Assembly (NCBI RefSeq): GCF_000382705.1
Contig: NZ_ARQE01000006.1
Location: forward strand, 220,840 to 284,839
Reading direction: 5' to 3'
Source of the DNA: Aureimonas ureilytica DSM 18598 = NBRC 106430
GTDB lineage: Bacteria > Pseudomonadota > Alphaproteobacteria > Rhizobiales > Rhizobiaceae
DNA length: 64,000 bases
A program made the translations under genes and the position numbers. Below the pieces are notes generated by a model. The model made no database searches and was not told the DNA's origin. It saw only the letters and a list, made by a program, of their open reading frames with translations. Every line of letters begins with the position of its first letter. Within the stretch, counting starts at the first letter, position 1. Below are positions 25,465 through 32,762 of this stretch, one piece after another.

Positions 25465-26045
25465 CAGCCGAACACCTGAGAGAGGATGGAGCGACCCCGC
25501 TCTGGGGCTACGGTCTTGGTCGCGTTGTCACCGCGCTTCACCGCGCCAGCGGCCCGGTTCGCGTTGTCAGCACTGGATCGCCCGGCAGCAGGCGTCGCCG
25601 CTCGCCGGCTGTCCTTGCCGCCAGGGTTGGCTTTGCCGCCCGCAGCAGACTTGCCGCCGCCCTCGCCGGTCGCAGCCGCTTGAGCGGTATCCACGATGAT
25701 CACTTCCTGAAGTTCGACCTTCGCCCGGAGGATCTGGGACGTCTTCAAGTCGCGATCGGCGGACAGGCGCCGGATCAGCATATCCCGGTACAGGTCGAGA
25801 CCTGTGACCAGATTGAACGGCACTCGGCTTTCCTGCAGGCGCTTAAGGGCCTGCCATGTCGCCGTCGCCGAACTGTCGGCCACCTCCAGCGTCAGCCGTT
25901 TGGGCTGGCTGTAGGCGTGATCCGTCACCTTGGCCCCGAACTCGACCGCGTTCTCGGTGATCTCGAGCTCGCTTTCGTGTTGCTCGACCAAGACCACCGC
26001 CAAAGGCACTGGTCCGATCGCTCGGCTGATCGCAATAACGCTCAT
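25464..26045 (-). CDS. Dit-like phage tail protein
   Basis: A 193-residue protein with an N-terminal beta domain (PVPLAVVLVEQHESELEIT; VPFNLVTGLDLYRDMLIR) typical of Dit-like distal-tail or baseplate proteins. Its long disordered Gly/Ala/Lys-rich C-terminal tail starts near residue 130 (GEGGGKSAAGGKANPGGKD). Confidence 0.7.
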   Translation of the reverse strand: MSVIAISRAIGPVPLAVVLVEQHESELEITENAVEFGAKVTDHAYSQPKRLTLEVADSSATATWQALKRLQESRVPFNLVTGLDLYRDMLIRRLSADRDLKTSQILRAKVELQEVIIVDTAQAAATGEGGGKSAAGGKANPGGKDSRRAATPAAGRSSADNANRAAGAVKRGDNATKTVAPERGRSILSQVFG

Positions 26046-27052
26046 CGTCCTGCATTCCCTGCTGCGATGCGGGCGGGCGGCATTCCGCCGGCTGCCATTC
26101 CGCCACCAACCGAGCTGCGGAAGTCGTTGATGGCCGTCTTGGCCTGGGCAAGCTTGGCCATGAGCGGCGACGTGTCTGCGTCGATCCGAGCGGTGTAGGT
26201 CCGTTCCAGATCGCTCATCGCGGCCCGCGCCTGGTTGGCCGGCGCAATGACCTGCGTGATGTCGAGCATCGCCTTGGCCGTGGCTGTGGCGCTGTTGATG
26301 AACGACATGAGGCCGTTCACCTTCTCGCGGATTTGCTCTTCCGAGAGGTTGAACTCGACGCTCAGGCCCTCGACCTGCTGCAGCCCGGCGCGAACGAGAT
26401 CCGCCATGGGCGTGCTGGCTGGTTGCGGCTCCGCGGGGCGAGGCTGTGCGACAGGCGCGGCCGGGCGGGTGACCGATTGCCCTGGTTCGACAACGGTCTG
26501 GCTCGCAGTTGGCGTCGGCGTTTGAGGTGCACTTGCCGGAGCGTCCTGCGGAGTTTCAGGACGGATCTGCGGTTGTCGCTCCTGCGCCGGCACCTCTCCC
26601 TTCGCCGGGACGATCTCGGCTCTCTGATGCACGATCAAGCCGCCATCGGGCGCCGGCGTCAAAGCTTCACCCGTCGGAGAAGGTCTGGCGTCCTCAGTGA
26701 CGGTCGGGTTCTCGCCGCCCAACACCTGGTCGACAATGCTCTTCAGCGAACCAACCGCATCCATCAGCTGCTGGATGATGGACTTGGCCGTCTCGATCGG
26801 GGCCGAGAGAGCGCTGAAAACCTGACCAACTCGCTCGAAGGCGCCGGCCACCCGGTCGACGGCCTCGGTCATCAGCTTAACGGCGAGTTCCGTCGGGCTG
26901 GTGAAGAGGAGGCGGAAGTTCGTAGCGGCGTTCTGCGCCCAGGTCTCGACCTGCGCGAAGGCGCCGCTGGCAAAATCGACATCAAGGCCGCCGATCTTCA
27001 CCGGCTTCGAGAAATCGGACTTGAACGCCTCCCATCGGGCCTTCGCATCGTC
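26042..27052 (-). CDS. Tape measure protein, C-terminal part after an in-frame TGA
   Basis: This stretch is in the same frame as the tape measure gene upstream and follows its TGA at 27053-27055 without another stop (DDAKARWEAFKSDFSKPVK, then the ~320 residues to 26042). It encodes amphipathic helices, a Pro/Gln/Thr-rich linker (AQERQPQIRPETPQDAPAS) and a terminal Gly-rich end. If translated separately it could begin only at the GTG at 27001, which has no clear RBS. It most likely belongs to a 773-residue tape measure protein. Confidence 0.65.
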   Translation of the reverse strand, partial: DDAKARWEAFKSDFSKPVKIGGLDVDFASGAFAQVETWAQNAATNFRLLFTSPTELAVKLMTEAVDRVAGAFERVGQVFSALSAPIETAKSIIQQLMDAVGSLKSIVDQVLGGENPTVTEDARPSPTGEALTPAPDGGLIVHQRAEIVPAKGEVPAQERQPQIRPETPQDAPASAPQTPTPTASQTVVEPGQSVTRPAAPVAQPRPAEPQPASTPMADLVRAGLQQVEGLSVEFNLSEEQIREKVNGLMSFINSATATAKAMLDITQVIAPANQARAAMSDLERTYTARIDADTSPLMAKLAQAKTAINDFRSSVGGGMAAGGMPPARIAAGNAGR

Positions 27053-28363
27053 TCATGTCGAGAACGCTTCCGCCGGCATCCCCAAGTTCTGGACGATGGA
27101 CGCCCGCACGCTGCCGAGATTGGCGGCAAAGGCCGTCGCAGCGGCGTCGAGGTCCGTCAGACTCTTCTTGAGCCGATCGAGAGCCGCTCGGCCTTCCTCC
27201 GTCGATCCGATCAGGCTGTCATCGCCGTTCAGACCCGAAACGATGTCGTCGAGGGCGAGAAGAGCAGCCACGGTCGGGATGCGCCGCGCAACGGCCATCA
27301 GAGCGCCGCGACCCCAGGCAGAAGACGCAATCGCGGCTGCGCCGATCCCGGCCGCCGTCATGGTCTGGTCAAGCCCGGTGACGCTGCTGATCAAGCGGTT
27401 CACGCCTATCGCAGCCGACGCGAAACCCGCGCCGATACGATAGGCTTGCATCGCTAGATGCGAGGCGTTGGTCATGGCCGACACGAGAAAGTCGGAGATC
27501 CGCTTTGCCGAGCGATCCGCGAAGCCGCCTTCCCACAAACCGTTCACCCAGCCCAGAAGCCCCTGCATCCGGCGCTTCAGGTCGTCATAGTAACCCGCCT
27601 CGGAGATGGCGAGCAGCCAGTTCGTCCAGTTGTCAGTGAGGTTGGACAGGATACCGTCGAAGGTCTTGGCAGCGTCCTCGGAAGCGCCGAGGTACTTCTT
27701 GCCCAGCGCGTCGATGAGGAGCTGGATTTCCTTTCGGCCAAGCTTGCCTTTGGATGCCAGCTCCTGAAGCTGGGCCGCGTTCTTGCCGGTTGCCTGCCCA
27801 AGCAGTTCCCAGACTGGAACACCCCGCTCCAGCAACTGCATGGCTTCCTCGCCCTGCAGCTTGCCCTTCGTCCAAGCCTGCCCGAGCGCGAGCACGATGC
27901 CATCGAGCTTTTCAGCGCCGCCGCCGGTGGCCGCCATCGCGTCCACGATCGCGCGTAGCGACCCGTTCATGGGGTCCATGCCGAACGCGCGCATATTGGC
28001 GAAGGCGTCAACGACCTGAGAAAGCTCCAGCGGCGTCTCGATCGCGAACTGGCGAATCCACGCCATCGCCTTCTCGGCGCCTTCGGACGACCCTTCGAGG
28101 GCCTTCAGCCGAACGCCAAAGTTCTCGAATTCGCGGCCGGTGTTCGTGATGTCTCGAACGAAGCCCTTGCCGAAGCTGACTGCGGCTGCGGTGCCGCCGA
28201 TAGCTGCGAAGCCGGCAGCGGCTGCGAGGCCGAGCTTTGTGATGACTGCGACAAAGGCTGAAGCCTTCTTCTCAGCGGTTTCCAGACCATCCTTGAACTT
28301 ATTAAGGTCCCCTTCGCCTTTGAGGTCGAAGCCGAGGATGGCGATGAGCTCGTCAACGATCAT
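27053..28363 (-). CDS. Tail tape measure protein (N-terminal part, ends at an in-frame TGA)
   Basis: A 436-residue frame beginning MIVDELIAILGFDLKGEGD. The tape measure N-terminal domain is clear (GREFENFGVRLKALEGSSE, QFAIETPLELSQVVDAFANM, GIVLALGQAWTKGKLQGEE), with hydrophobic segments near 40-65 and 320-370. The reading frame continues past the TGA at 27053 for another ~335 codons, so this product is about half the expected tape measure. It sets tail length and is ejected during infection. See the finding on the in-frame stop. Confidence 0.85.
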   Translation of the reverse strand: MIVDELIAILGFDLKGEGDLNKFKDGLETAEKKASAFVAVITKLGLAAAAGFAAIGGTAAAVSFGKGFVRDITNTGREFENFGVRLKALEGSSEGAEKAMAWIRQFAIETPLELSQVVDAFANMRAFGMDPMNGSLRAIVDAMAATGGGAEKLDGIVLALGQAWTKGKLQGEEAMQLLERGVPVWELLGQATGKNAAQLQELASKGKLGRKEIQLLIDALGKKYLGASEDAAKTFDGILSNLTDNWTNWLLAISEAGYYDDLKRRMQGLLGWVNGLWEGGFADRSAKRISDFLVSAMTNASHLAMQAYRIGAGFASAAIGVNRLISSVTGLDQTMTAAGIGAAAIASSAWGRGALMAVARRIPTVAALLALDDIVSGLNGDDSLIGSTEEGRAALDRLKKSLTDLDAAATAFAANLGSVRASIVQNLGMPAEAFST

Positions 28364-28374
28364 AGGAGTACCAA

Positions 28375-28719
28375 ATGTTTGGAGACGTGAAGACGCTGAT
28401 GATGGCAGCCAGCGCAGCAGTGATGACCATCACTTCGGCAACCGCTGGAGAATGGGAGGACTCGGCGCTCAAGCAGTTGCGCACGAGCATTCCTCAAGTG
28501 GTCGACATCCAGTGGGGTCAGCCTGGCTCTCTGTGGCTTTTCGTCATGGACAACGGTCAAAACCGGGATGGCTTGGCCACCTCAGCCTGTGGCGCTCTTA
28601 GCTTCGTTGAGGGCACACCTCAGCGACGCAACGTCGTCGTGCGGGTCTGGGACGCGGCGAGCGTTACGAAGGACAACATGCGAGGCATTGGCTACGCCCG
28701 CTGTAGCCTAAAGCCCTGA
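28375..28719 (+). CDS. Secreted protein of unknown function (moron gene)
   Basis: A 114-residue protein on the strand opposite to the tail genes. A Sec signal peptide is visible (VKTLMMAASAAVMTITSATA, cut before GEWED). The mature part has two Cys (SACGALSF; RCSLKP) that could pair in the periplasm. Its start is only 11 bp from the divergent tape measure start, so its promoter must lie inside the tape measure gene. It is probably expressed from the lysogen. Confidence 0.65.
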   Translation: MFGDVKTLMMAASAAVMTITSATAGEWEDSALKQLRTSIPQVVDIQWGQPGSLWLFVMDNGQNRDGLATSACGALSFVEGTPQRRNVVVRVWDAASVTKDNMRGIGYARCSLKP

Positions 28720-28725
28720 CGAAAA

Positions 28726-28749
28726 GGCCGCTGAGTCTCCCCAGCGGCC
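28726..28749. terminator. Bidirectional terminator-like hairpin
   Basis: GGCCGCTG (28726-28733) pairs perfectly with CAGCGGCC (28742-28749) around an 8-base loop. AAAA precedes it, which gives a T run for minus-strand transcripts. It lies between the convergent genes ending at 28719 and 28755. For minus-strand late transcription it stands downstream of the Rha-type gene and before the tape measure gene. Confidence 0.6.
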
Positions 28750-28754
28750 CTGCA

Positions 28755-29624
28755 TCATGTGCCTCGTAGTCTCATTTGCTCCTGAGCGCGACGCTTCCAG
28801 CGATAACGCCTGAGAACCGCTCCTCCGCTCCGCGGACGCTCTTCTGTGACTTCGATCTGGCCAATGTCGGCGAGTATTTGGATCGCACGATCGGTTTCCT
28901 CCGGTCGTAGCGCACCATGGAGCTTCCGGGTCAACTGGCTTCGTGTCAGTTCGCCCTCGCGACGAATGATGCGCAGAACGATGTCGTGGGCCGACTTGTT
29001 GGGTTGAACGCCATTCGGCAGGAGCGGCAGTTGATGAGCTCGATTGAGGTGCTGGAGCAAGAGACGTTGCAGGTGTCGAGGGTCGTCCAGGTTAGGGACG
29101 GCCTGCTCAAGCTTGTGAACCTCTGCCCGAAGGCTCTCATTCTCTTCCGCCAGATCGGCAGCCATTCGGAGAGCCTCGGAAAGGCTACGCGGCACGGCTG
29201 ACGGGTGCTCAGCCACTTCCCGCTCCAATTCCTCCCAGCGATCGATGATCTTCGCTCTTAGTATGATATTATACCCAGATACGAGAATAAGACATTCGCG
29301 CCTAGGTAAATTGAAGCACGGATATGTTTGTCCGTTCTGTGGATCGACATACTCACCTTCGAATGGGTAGGCTTTCGACTTTCCCTCCATGAACCCCATG
29401 AACGCATCGATGGTCCCAGGTGTCAAAAACTTGTACTGGGTTCGGTCATGTCGGTGGTATTCATGCAGATCAGAGGGCTTCCCCCGATCGGGGGAGCCCC
29501 CCTCTTCACCAAGCTTATCCAGCATGTTGCGGATGTCTCGAATGACGTGATCGTGCCGCTTACCAGTCAGGTCGGCAATCTCACGGCTGGACATCGTGGC
29601 CGGCATCTCGGTCACTCCGTCCAT
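28755..29624 (-). CDS. Rha-family phage regulatory protein
   Basis: A 289-residue protein. The N-terminal Rha domain shows MSSREIADLTGKRHDHVIRD, YKFLTPGTIDAFMGFMEGK and LPRRECLILVSGYN. A coiled coil (LAEENESLRAEVHKLEQAV) and a winged helix (VLRIIRREGELTRSQLTRKL) follow. Rha proteins are phage regulators thought to act as antirepressors. Its place in the middle of the tail operon rather than beside the CI gene is unusual. Confidence 0.82.
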   Translation of the reverse strand: MDGVTEMPATMSSREIADLTGKRHDHVIRDIRNMLDKLGEEGGSPDRGKPSDLHEYHRHDRTQYKFLTPGTIDAFMGFMEGKSKAYPFEGEYVDPQNGQTYPCFNLPRRECLILVSGYNIILRAKIIDRWEELEREVAEHPSAVPRSLSEALRMAADLAEENESLRAEVHKLEQAVPNLDDPRHLQRLLLQHLNRAHQLPLLPNGVQPNKSAHDIVLRIIRREGELTRSQLTRKLHGALRPEETDRAIQILADIGQIEVTEERPRSGGAVLRRYRWKRRAQEQMRLRGT

Positions 29625-29627
29625 GGT

Positions 29628-29885
29628 TCAAGCTCCGATCCGCCAGAGGTCGGCAGGTACACCGGCGAACGGTCGAAAGGATTTCCCTTCCATCGCCTCG
29701 ATGACGCACGGATGGTCAGCACCAATGGTCAAACGAAGTGGCACCCCTTCCCGGGCAGCGAGCAGTCGATGAAGCTCGATGATGTGATCCGCGATCTGAT
29801 CGTTGATCGACGTCGCCTGGGCGGCGACCTGAGTTGATGTGAGAACCGCGACGGCCATTCCGCCAAGTGCCTGACGACGGTTCAT
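29628..29885 (-). CDS. Small exported protein
   Basis: An 85-residue protein beginning MNRRQALGGMAVAVLTSTQVAAQA, quoted only to the RR, the hydrophobic core and the VAAQA cleavage region. The RR pair suggests Tat-type or Sec export. The ~60-residue mature part (HIIELHRLLAAREGVPLRL) has no known fold. It overlaps the next upstream gene by one codon. Likely moron cargo acting in the envelope. Confidence 0.6.
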   Translation of the reverse strand: MNRRQALGGMAVAVLTSTQVAAQATSINDQIADHIIELHRLLAAREGVPLRLTIGADHPCVIEAMEGKSFRPFAGVPADLWRIGA

Positions 29886-30049
29886 CACGCGGCCTCCAAC
29901 TCAGCCGCCGCACCGCCGATCAGAACCGGCTCCGGGCGCTTGGGGAGGACGAGAGCGCCGCTGGCGTCGCGTTCGATGCGTGAGAACGCTGCGCGAAGGC
30001 GAGCGTCTTGGAAAAGCCGGGCGACCGGCGTATATTCGTTCGTGTTCAT
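29885..30049 (-). CDS. Small hypothetical protein
   Basis: A 54-residue protein from the ATG at 30049 with an AAGGAAC ribosome-binding site directly upstream. The stop overlaps the start of the exported protein. ARLFQDARLRAAFSRIERD is an amphipathic helix. Function unknown. Confidence 0.55.
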   Translation of the reverse strand: MNTNEYTPVARLFQDARLRAAFSRIERDASGALVLPKRPEPVLIGGAAAELEAA

Positions 30050-30107
30050 CGTGGTTCCTTCAAAACCTGATGGATGATCGGCCCCGTTGGCGCGGGGTTC
30101 GACAGTC

Positions 30108-30296
30108 TCAAGCGGTCGGTGCGGACTTGGCGGTCTCACCGGCCGTTTCTGTTTCTGAATTTTGCATCCTCATTCGGATGGAACGGATCACCTCAGCGTT
30201 CTGAGAGCACCCGTTTGCTGCCGCTTCTCTTTCGAGCCACCGTTTGATGTGGACTGGTAGCCGCAGCTTCAGACTCGACCTATCGTCTCCGTCCAT
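30108..30296 (-). CDS. Ribbon-helix-helix DNA-binding protein (Arc type)
   Basis: A 62-residue protein. SSLKLRLPVHIKRWLEREAA followed by NGCSQNAEVIRSIRMRM is the Arc/MetJ ribbon-helix-helix pattern. The ATG at 30296 was chosen. Longer versions starting at 30317, 30347 or 30365 would simply translate the operator repeats (repeated DVDMT). It is divergent from another ribbon-helix-helix gene and probably autoregulates through the repeats between them. Confidence 0.72.
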   Translation of the reverse strand: MDGDDRSSLKLRLPVHIKRWLEREAAANGCSQNAEVIRSIRMRMQNSETETAGETAKSAPTA

Positions 30297-30311
30297 GTAA
30301 TCCTCTGTTGG

Positions 30312-30364
30312 CGTCATATCGACGTCAACATACATAACAGACGTCATATCGACGTCAAGCGTCA
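30312..30364. promoter_or_regulatory. Repeated operator CGTCATATCGACGTCAA between divergent RHH genes
   Basis: The 17-bp sequence CGTCATATCGACGTCAA occurs at 30312-30328 and again at 30342-30358, exactly 30 bp apart (about three helical turns). Within them, and at 30360, CGTCA half-sites occur five times (30312, 30323, 30342, 30353, 30360), with 11-bp spacing inside each repeat. Ribbon-helix-helix repressors bind such tandem short sites. The region is the only space for promoters of the two divergent RHH genes. Confidence 0.72.
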
Positions 30365-30366
30365 AA

Positions 30367-30612
30367 ATGGCACCAATGACCGATGAGCCAGAAGTTGTTC
30401 GGACGAGCCTTCGTCTACCCAGATCGCTCTACGAGAAGCTGCAGGAAGCATCTGTCGGAAAGACCATGCACGCAGAGATAATTGCGCGCCTTGAAGCCTC
30501 ATTTGAAACCAAGGATGGCACCAGCTACGCGCACTCTCATGTGAACAAGATAGTTGACGCAACCATCAAGGCCCTAGAGCGCAACGGTTGGCGCCCGCCC
30601 ACCTCCGACTGA
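30367..30612 (+). CDS. Ribbon-helix-helix DNA-binding protein (Arc type)
   Basis: An 81-residue protein. VRTSLRLPRSLYEKLQEASVG followed by HAEIIARLEASFE (the RHH strand and two helices) fits the Arc family. A C-terminal helix (VNKIVDATIKALERNGW) may be for oligomers. The ATG at 30367 lies directly after the operator repeats; the ATG at 30376 is an alternative. It and its divergent partner look like a bistable or autoregulated pair. Confidence 0.72.
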   Translation: MAPMTDEPEVVRTSLRLPRSLYEKLQEASVGKTMHAEIIARLEASFETKDGTSYAHSHVNKIVDATIKALERNGWRPPTSD

Positions 30613-30623
30613 CACATCCCGCT

Positions 30624-30643
30624 CACTGGAAACGTTTCCAGTG
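30624..30643. promoter_or_regulatory. Perfect 20-bp palindrome, copy 2 of the 15890 site
   Basis: CACTGGAAACGTTTCCAGTG is a perfect 20-bp palindrome, 138 bp upstream of the membrane-protein gene at 30781. Its core matches the site at 15890-15907 at 17 of 18 positions. The AAACGTTT centre resembles LacI-family operators, but no LacI-type gene is in the window, so a host or other phage factor may bind. Confidence 0.6.
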
Positions 30644-30780
30644 GGGTGGGGTCGGGACTCGACAAATGGGTTAGTCAACGCGCCGCAAGACCGGGGACTG
30701 ATCGAGGGCGCGATTGCTATTGTCGCGTGTGACCGGCTATCACCATTGACGCACCTTCGCCTACAGCACTTAGAGGTTTG

Positions 30781-31113
30781 ATGCCGTCGCCATATGAACA
30801 ACCGATGCGCGACCTCATCAAGGGGCTCGCAAGCCGGCCAGAAGCTCTTCTCATCACAGCATGTCTGGCAGCGATGGTCCTGCTCGCTAAGTTTGGCGTT
30901 TCGGGCGGCTACGCAGTAGGCGGACCCAGCCTTATATACGTCCTGTACATGGCCAACGTCTTTCTGGGACGGCGCCACGAGAACCAAGCTCTTGATCGAC
31001 AGCTAGCTGCTGAGGAACGGAAGCAGCTAGCGAAGGTTGAGGCAGCAGCAAAAAAGCGGGATACCCGCAGCAGTCCGAAAGGTGTAACGTCCCTGCCTAG
31101 GGTGAAGAGGTGA
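30781..31113 (+). CDS. Membrane protein, first of a two-gene cargo cassette
   Basis: A 110-residue protein. A hydrophobic region with two likely membrane helices (ALLITACLAAMVLLAKFGV; LIYVLYMANVFLG) is followed by a charged cytoplasmic tail (ERKQLAKVEAAAKKRD). It overlaps the next gene by 4 bp. Its opposite orientation to the tail genes and its upstream palindrome mark it as lysogen-expressed cargo. Function unknown; superinfection exclusion is one possibility. Confidence 0.6.
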   Translation: MPSPYEQPMRDLIKGLASRPEALLITACLAAMVLLAKFGVSGGYAVGGPSLIYVLYMANVFLGRRHENQALDRQLAAEERKQLAKVEAAAKKRDTRSSPKGVTSLPRVKR

Positions 31114-31676
31114 TTGCCATGGTTGGCCTCGAGCAGTTCTGGTTCGAAGCGTCGCTGGTCATCGCTCCGGCGGCTCTCATTGTCGCGTATCTGAAGTTCC
31201 GGATTCGGGTGGAGGATAGGCGCAAACGTGATCTATCAATCGCGCTCACCGCTATGAGTGCGCACCGTCGTGCCGTTGACGTGGTGCTAGATGACCCGGC
31301 TACGCCTGAATCTATGCGCACGGCAATCGCGATTTTCTCGAAGGTCATTTCCACGCCCTCGGCTGCCAGAAAATTGGCGCAGATGGTGCTACGTGACGAT
31401 GAGGCAAAGGTTGAAAACCCCCCGGAATATCTGACAACCCTAAAGGACGATGCCCGTCGTCTGATGCAATCTCGTCCGGATCTGTCAGACGCCTTCAAAG
31501 AAGCCACGACGTCCGGCCTGATCGTTGCCATGCTTCGAGACCCGGCAACGTCGAAGCGATTCGAAGAAGCGATCTCGGCTATCGCGACCGATGAGAAGCG
31601 TAGCTTCAAAGCCGTTCGCGCGTCGAGTTCGTTTGCCCCGATGTTTCCGCCGGGTGGACATGCAGCGGCCTGCTGA
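31110..31676 (+). CDS. Membrane-anchored protein, second of the cargo cassette
   Basis: A 188-residue protein (GTG at 31110 or ATG at 31119). One N-terminal membrane helix (ASLVIAPAALIVAYLKFRI) precedes a helical cytoplasmic domain of ~150 residues. LMQSRPDLSDAFKEATTSG and AMLRDPATSKRFEEAISAI look like related helical units. It is translationally coupled to the membrane protein upstream. No known family is recognised. Confidence 0.6.
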   Translation: MIAMVGLEQFWFEASLVIAPAALIVAYLKFRIRVEDRRKRDLSIALTAMSAHRRAVDVVLDDPATPESMRTAIAIFSKVISTPSAARKLAQMVLRDDEAKVENPPEYLTTLKDDARRLMQSRPDLSDAFKEATTSGLIVAMLRDPATSKRFEEAISAIATDEKRSFKAVRASSSFAPMFPPGGHAAAC

Positions 31677-31881
31677 CGCGCCCCCGAACGACAGGCTCAC
31701 CCCCGATCAGCCTTTTCCGCCATCACCGCTTTCAGGTCTAAGACCTCGTGAGCGTCGAGCACATGCCGCAGCTTCACCCGATCATCGAGATCGGCGATGC
31801 TGAACATGGGCGGCTCCGCCAGGATCGGGCGGAACAGCCACATATCTAGGTTCGGGGCGATGCGCTTGACCTCGGCTTCGC

Positions 31882-32313
31882 TCAGGCCGGGGCCGTCGCC
31901 CCTCGGTCGCGTGCCTTGAGGAGCCCGGAGAAAAAATCCCCGAACTGCTCCCGCACGATCCAGGCGGCAACCGGGAACACGTCCGACAGCTTGGCCTCGA
32001 AGTCTTCGACCTCGAGCTTGTCCCATGAGCCCGACGGCCGCTTGAGCATTGCGGCAGCGAGGATGTCGTCCAGCAGCGCCATCATCCGGTCTTCGTCCAT
32101 CCCGTTGAGGATCGACATGATGGCGGCGATCGCCGAAGCGTTGGCCTTCGCCTTCGCCGCCTCATCCCCGCTGGAGAGACCAGCGAAAATCTCCGGCAGC
32201 CGCTCGACCGCCGGGCCGAGGGCCTTGATGAGCCGGTACCAGAGCTTGAGTGCCTCGCGCGCCGGCAGGGCATCGGTCTTGTAGGTGATCGACCCGAAGC
32301 GTTTCTCAGCCAT
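31882..32313 (-). CDS. Tail assembly chaperone, short form
   Basis: A 143-residue protein directly downstream of the tail tube gene, as expected for gpG-type chaperones. ALPAREALKLWYRLIKALGP and LPEIFAGLSSGDEAAKA match the phage tail assembly chaperone family. It keeps tape measure and tube subunits competent for assembly. The frame-0 product ends 15 codons after the slippery site. Confidence 0.8.
   Translation of the reverse strand: MAEKRFGSITYKTDALPAREALKLWYRLIKALGPAVERLPEIFAGLSSGDEAAKAKANASAIAAIMSILNGMDEDRMMALLDDILAAAMLKRPSGSWDKLEVEDFEAKLSDVFPVAAWIVREQFGDFFSGLLKARDRGATAPA
31930..31936 (-). promoter_or_regulatory. Slippery heptamer T TTT TTC for -1 ribosomal frameshifting
   Basis: On the minus strand frame 0 reads GAT TTT TTC TCC, so the heptamer T TTT TTC is in the canonical X XXY YYZ phase. 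A -1 slip places ribosomes in the frame that runs on to 31697. The GC-rich sequence downstream could form the stimulating structure, though I did not model it. Confidence 0.78.
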
Positions 32314-32321
32314 GCCTCACC

Positions 32322-32750
32322 TCAAGCCGTCGGGATTTCGGCGCGCCAGTCGCCGGTCCAGAGTTGCCATTCTCGCACGGTCGCCGCCGTGCCCTTCTGC
32401 ACTTCCGGGGCCTGCTGGATGAAGGCCTGGTCGGTCGCGCCGCCCTCGCCCGAACCGCGGTCGATGATGGTGACCGGGAAGCCCTCGATGACGCCCTCGC
32501 GCTGGCGAGCCAGCTTGCGCATCAGAAGAGCATGGACGGGCGAGGTGTGCTGGAGGCGAAGGGCGATCGTCGCTGAGCGGTCGGCGCTCTGGGAGAAGAT
32601 CGACGAGCCGTCGGCGCCCACAAGGCCGGTGCCGATGTCGGCCCCTTCCGTGACGCTAATCGAATCGTCTCCATCCCAGAAGCCGTCGGCCTTTCGGCCG
32701 TCGACCGTCACGGTGGTCTGGAGGAAGGAGTAAACGGAGGACTTGGCCAT
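32322..32750 (-). CDS. Tail tube protein (DUF3277 type)
   Basis: A 142-residue protein immediately after the sheath gene. SSVYSFLQTTVTVDGRKADG and ADRSATIALRLQHTSPVHALLM (first and middle blocks) fit phage structural protein DUF3277, a tail tube family of contractile tails. It forms the inner tube along which DNA passes. Confidence 0.8.
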   Translation of the reverse strand: MAKSSVYSFLQTTVTVDGRKADGFWDGDDSISVTEGADIGTGLVGADGSSIFSQSADRSATIALRLQHTSPVHALLMRKLARQREGVIEGFPVTIIDRGSGEGGATDQAFIQQAPEVQKGTAATVREWQLWTGDWRAEIPTA

Positions 32751-32762
32751 CTATCGGCTCCC

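Larger units (their letters stand above)
31697..32313 (-). other. Tail assembly chaperone long form made by -1 frameshift
   Basis: Frame 0 from 32313 reads 128 codons to the TTC of the slippery heptamer. After a -1 shift the next frame (LRAPQGTRP, then LSEAEVKRIAPNLDMWLF ... LDDRVKLRHVLDAHEVLDL) runs to the stop at 31697, giving about 205 residues. Making a short and a long chaperone (G and GT) from one start is a conserved feature of long-tailed phages. The extension is protein-like and has no start or RBS of its own. Confidence 0.78.
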
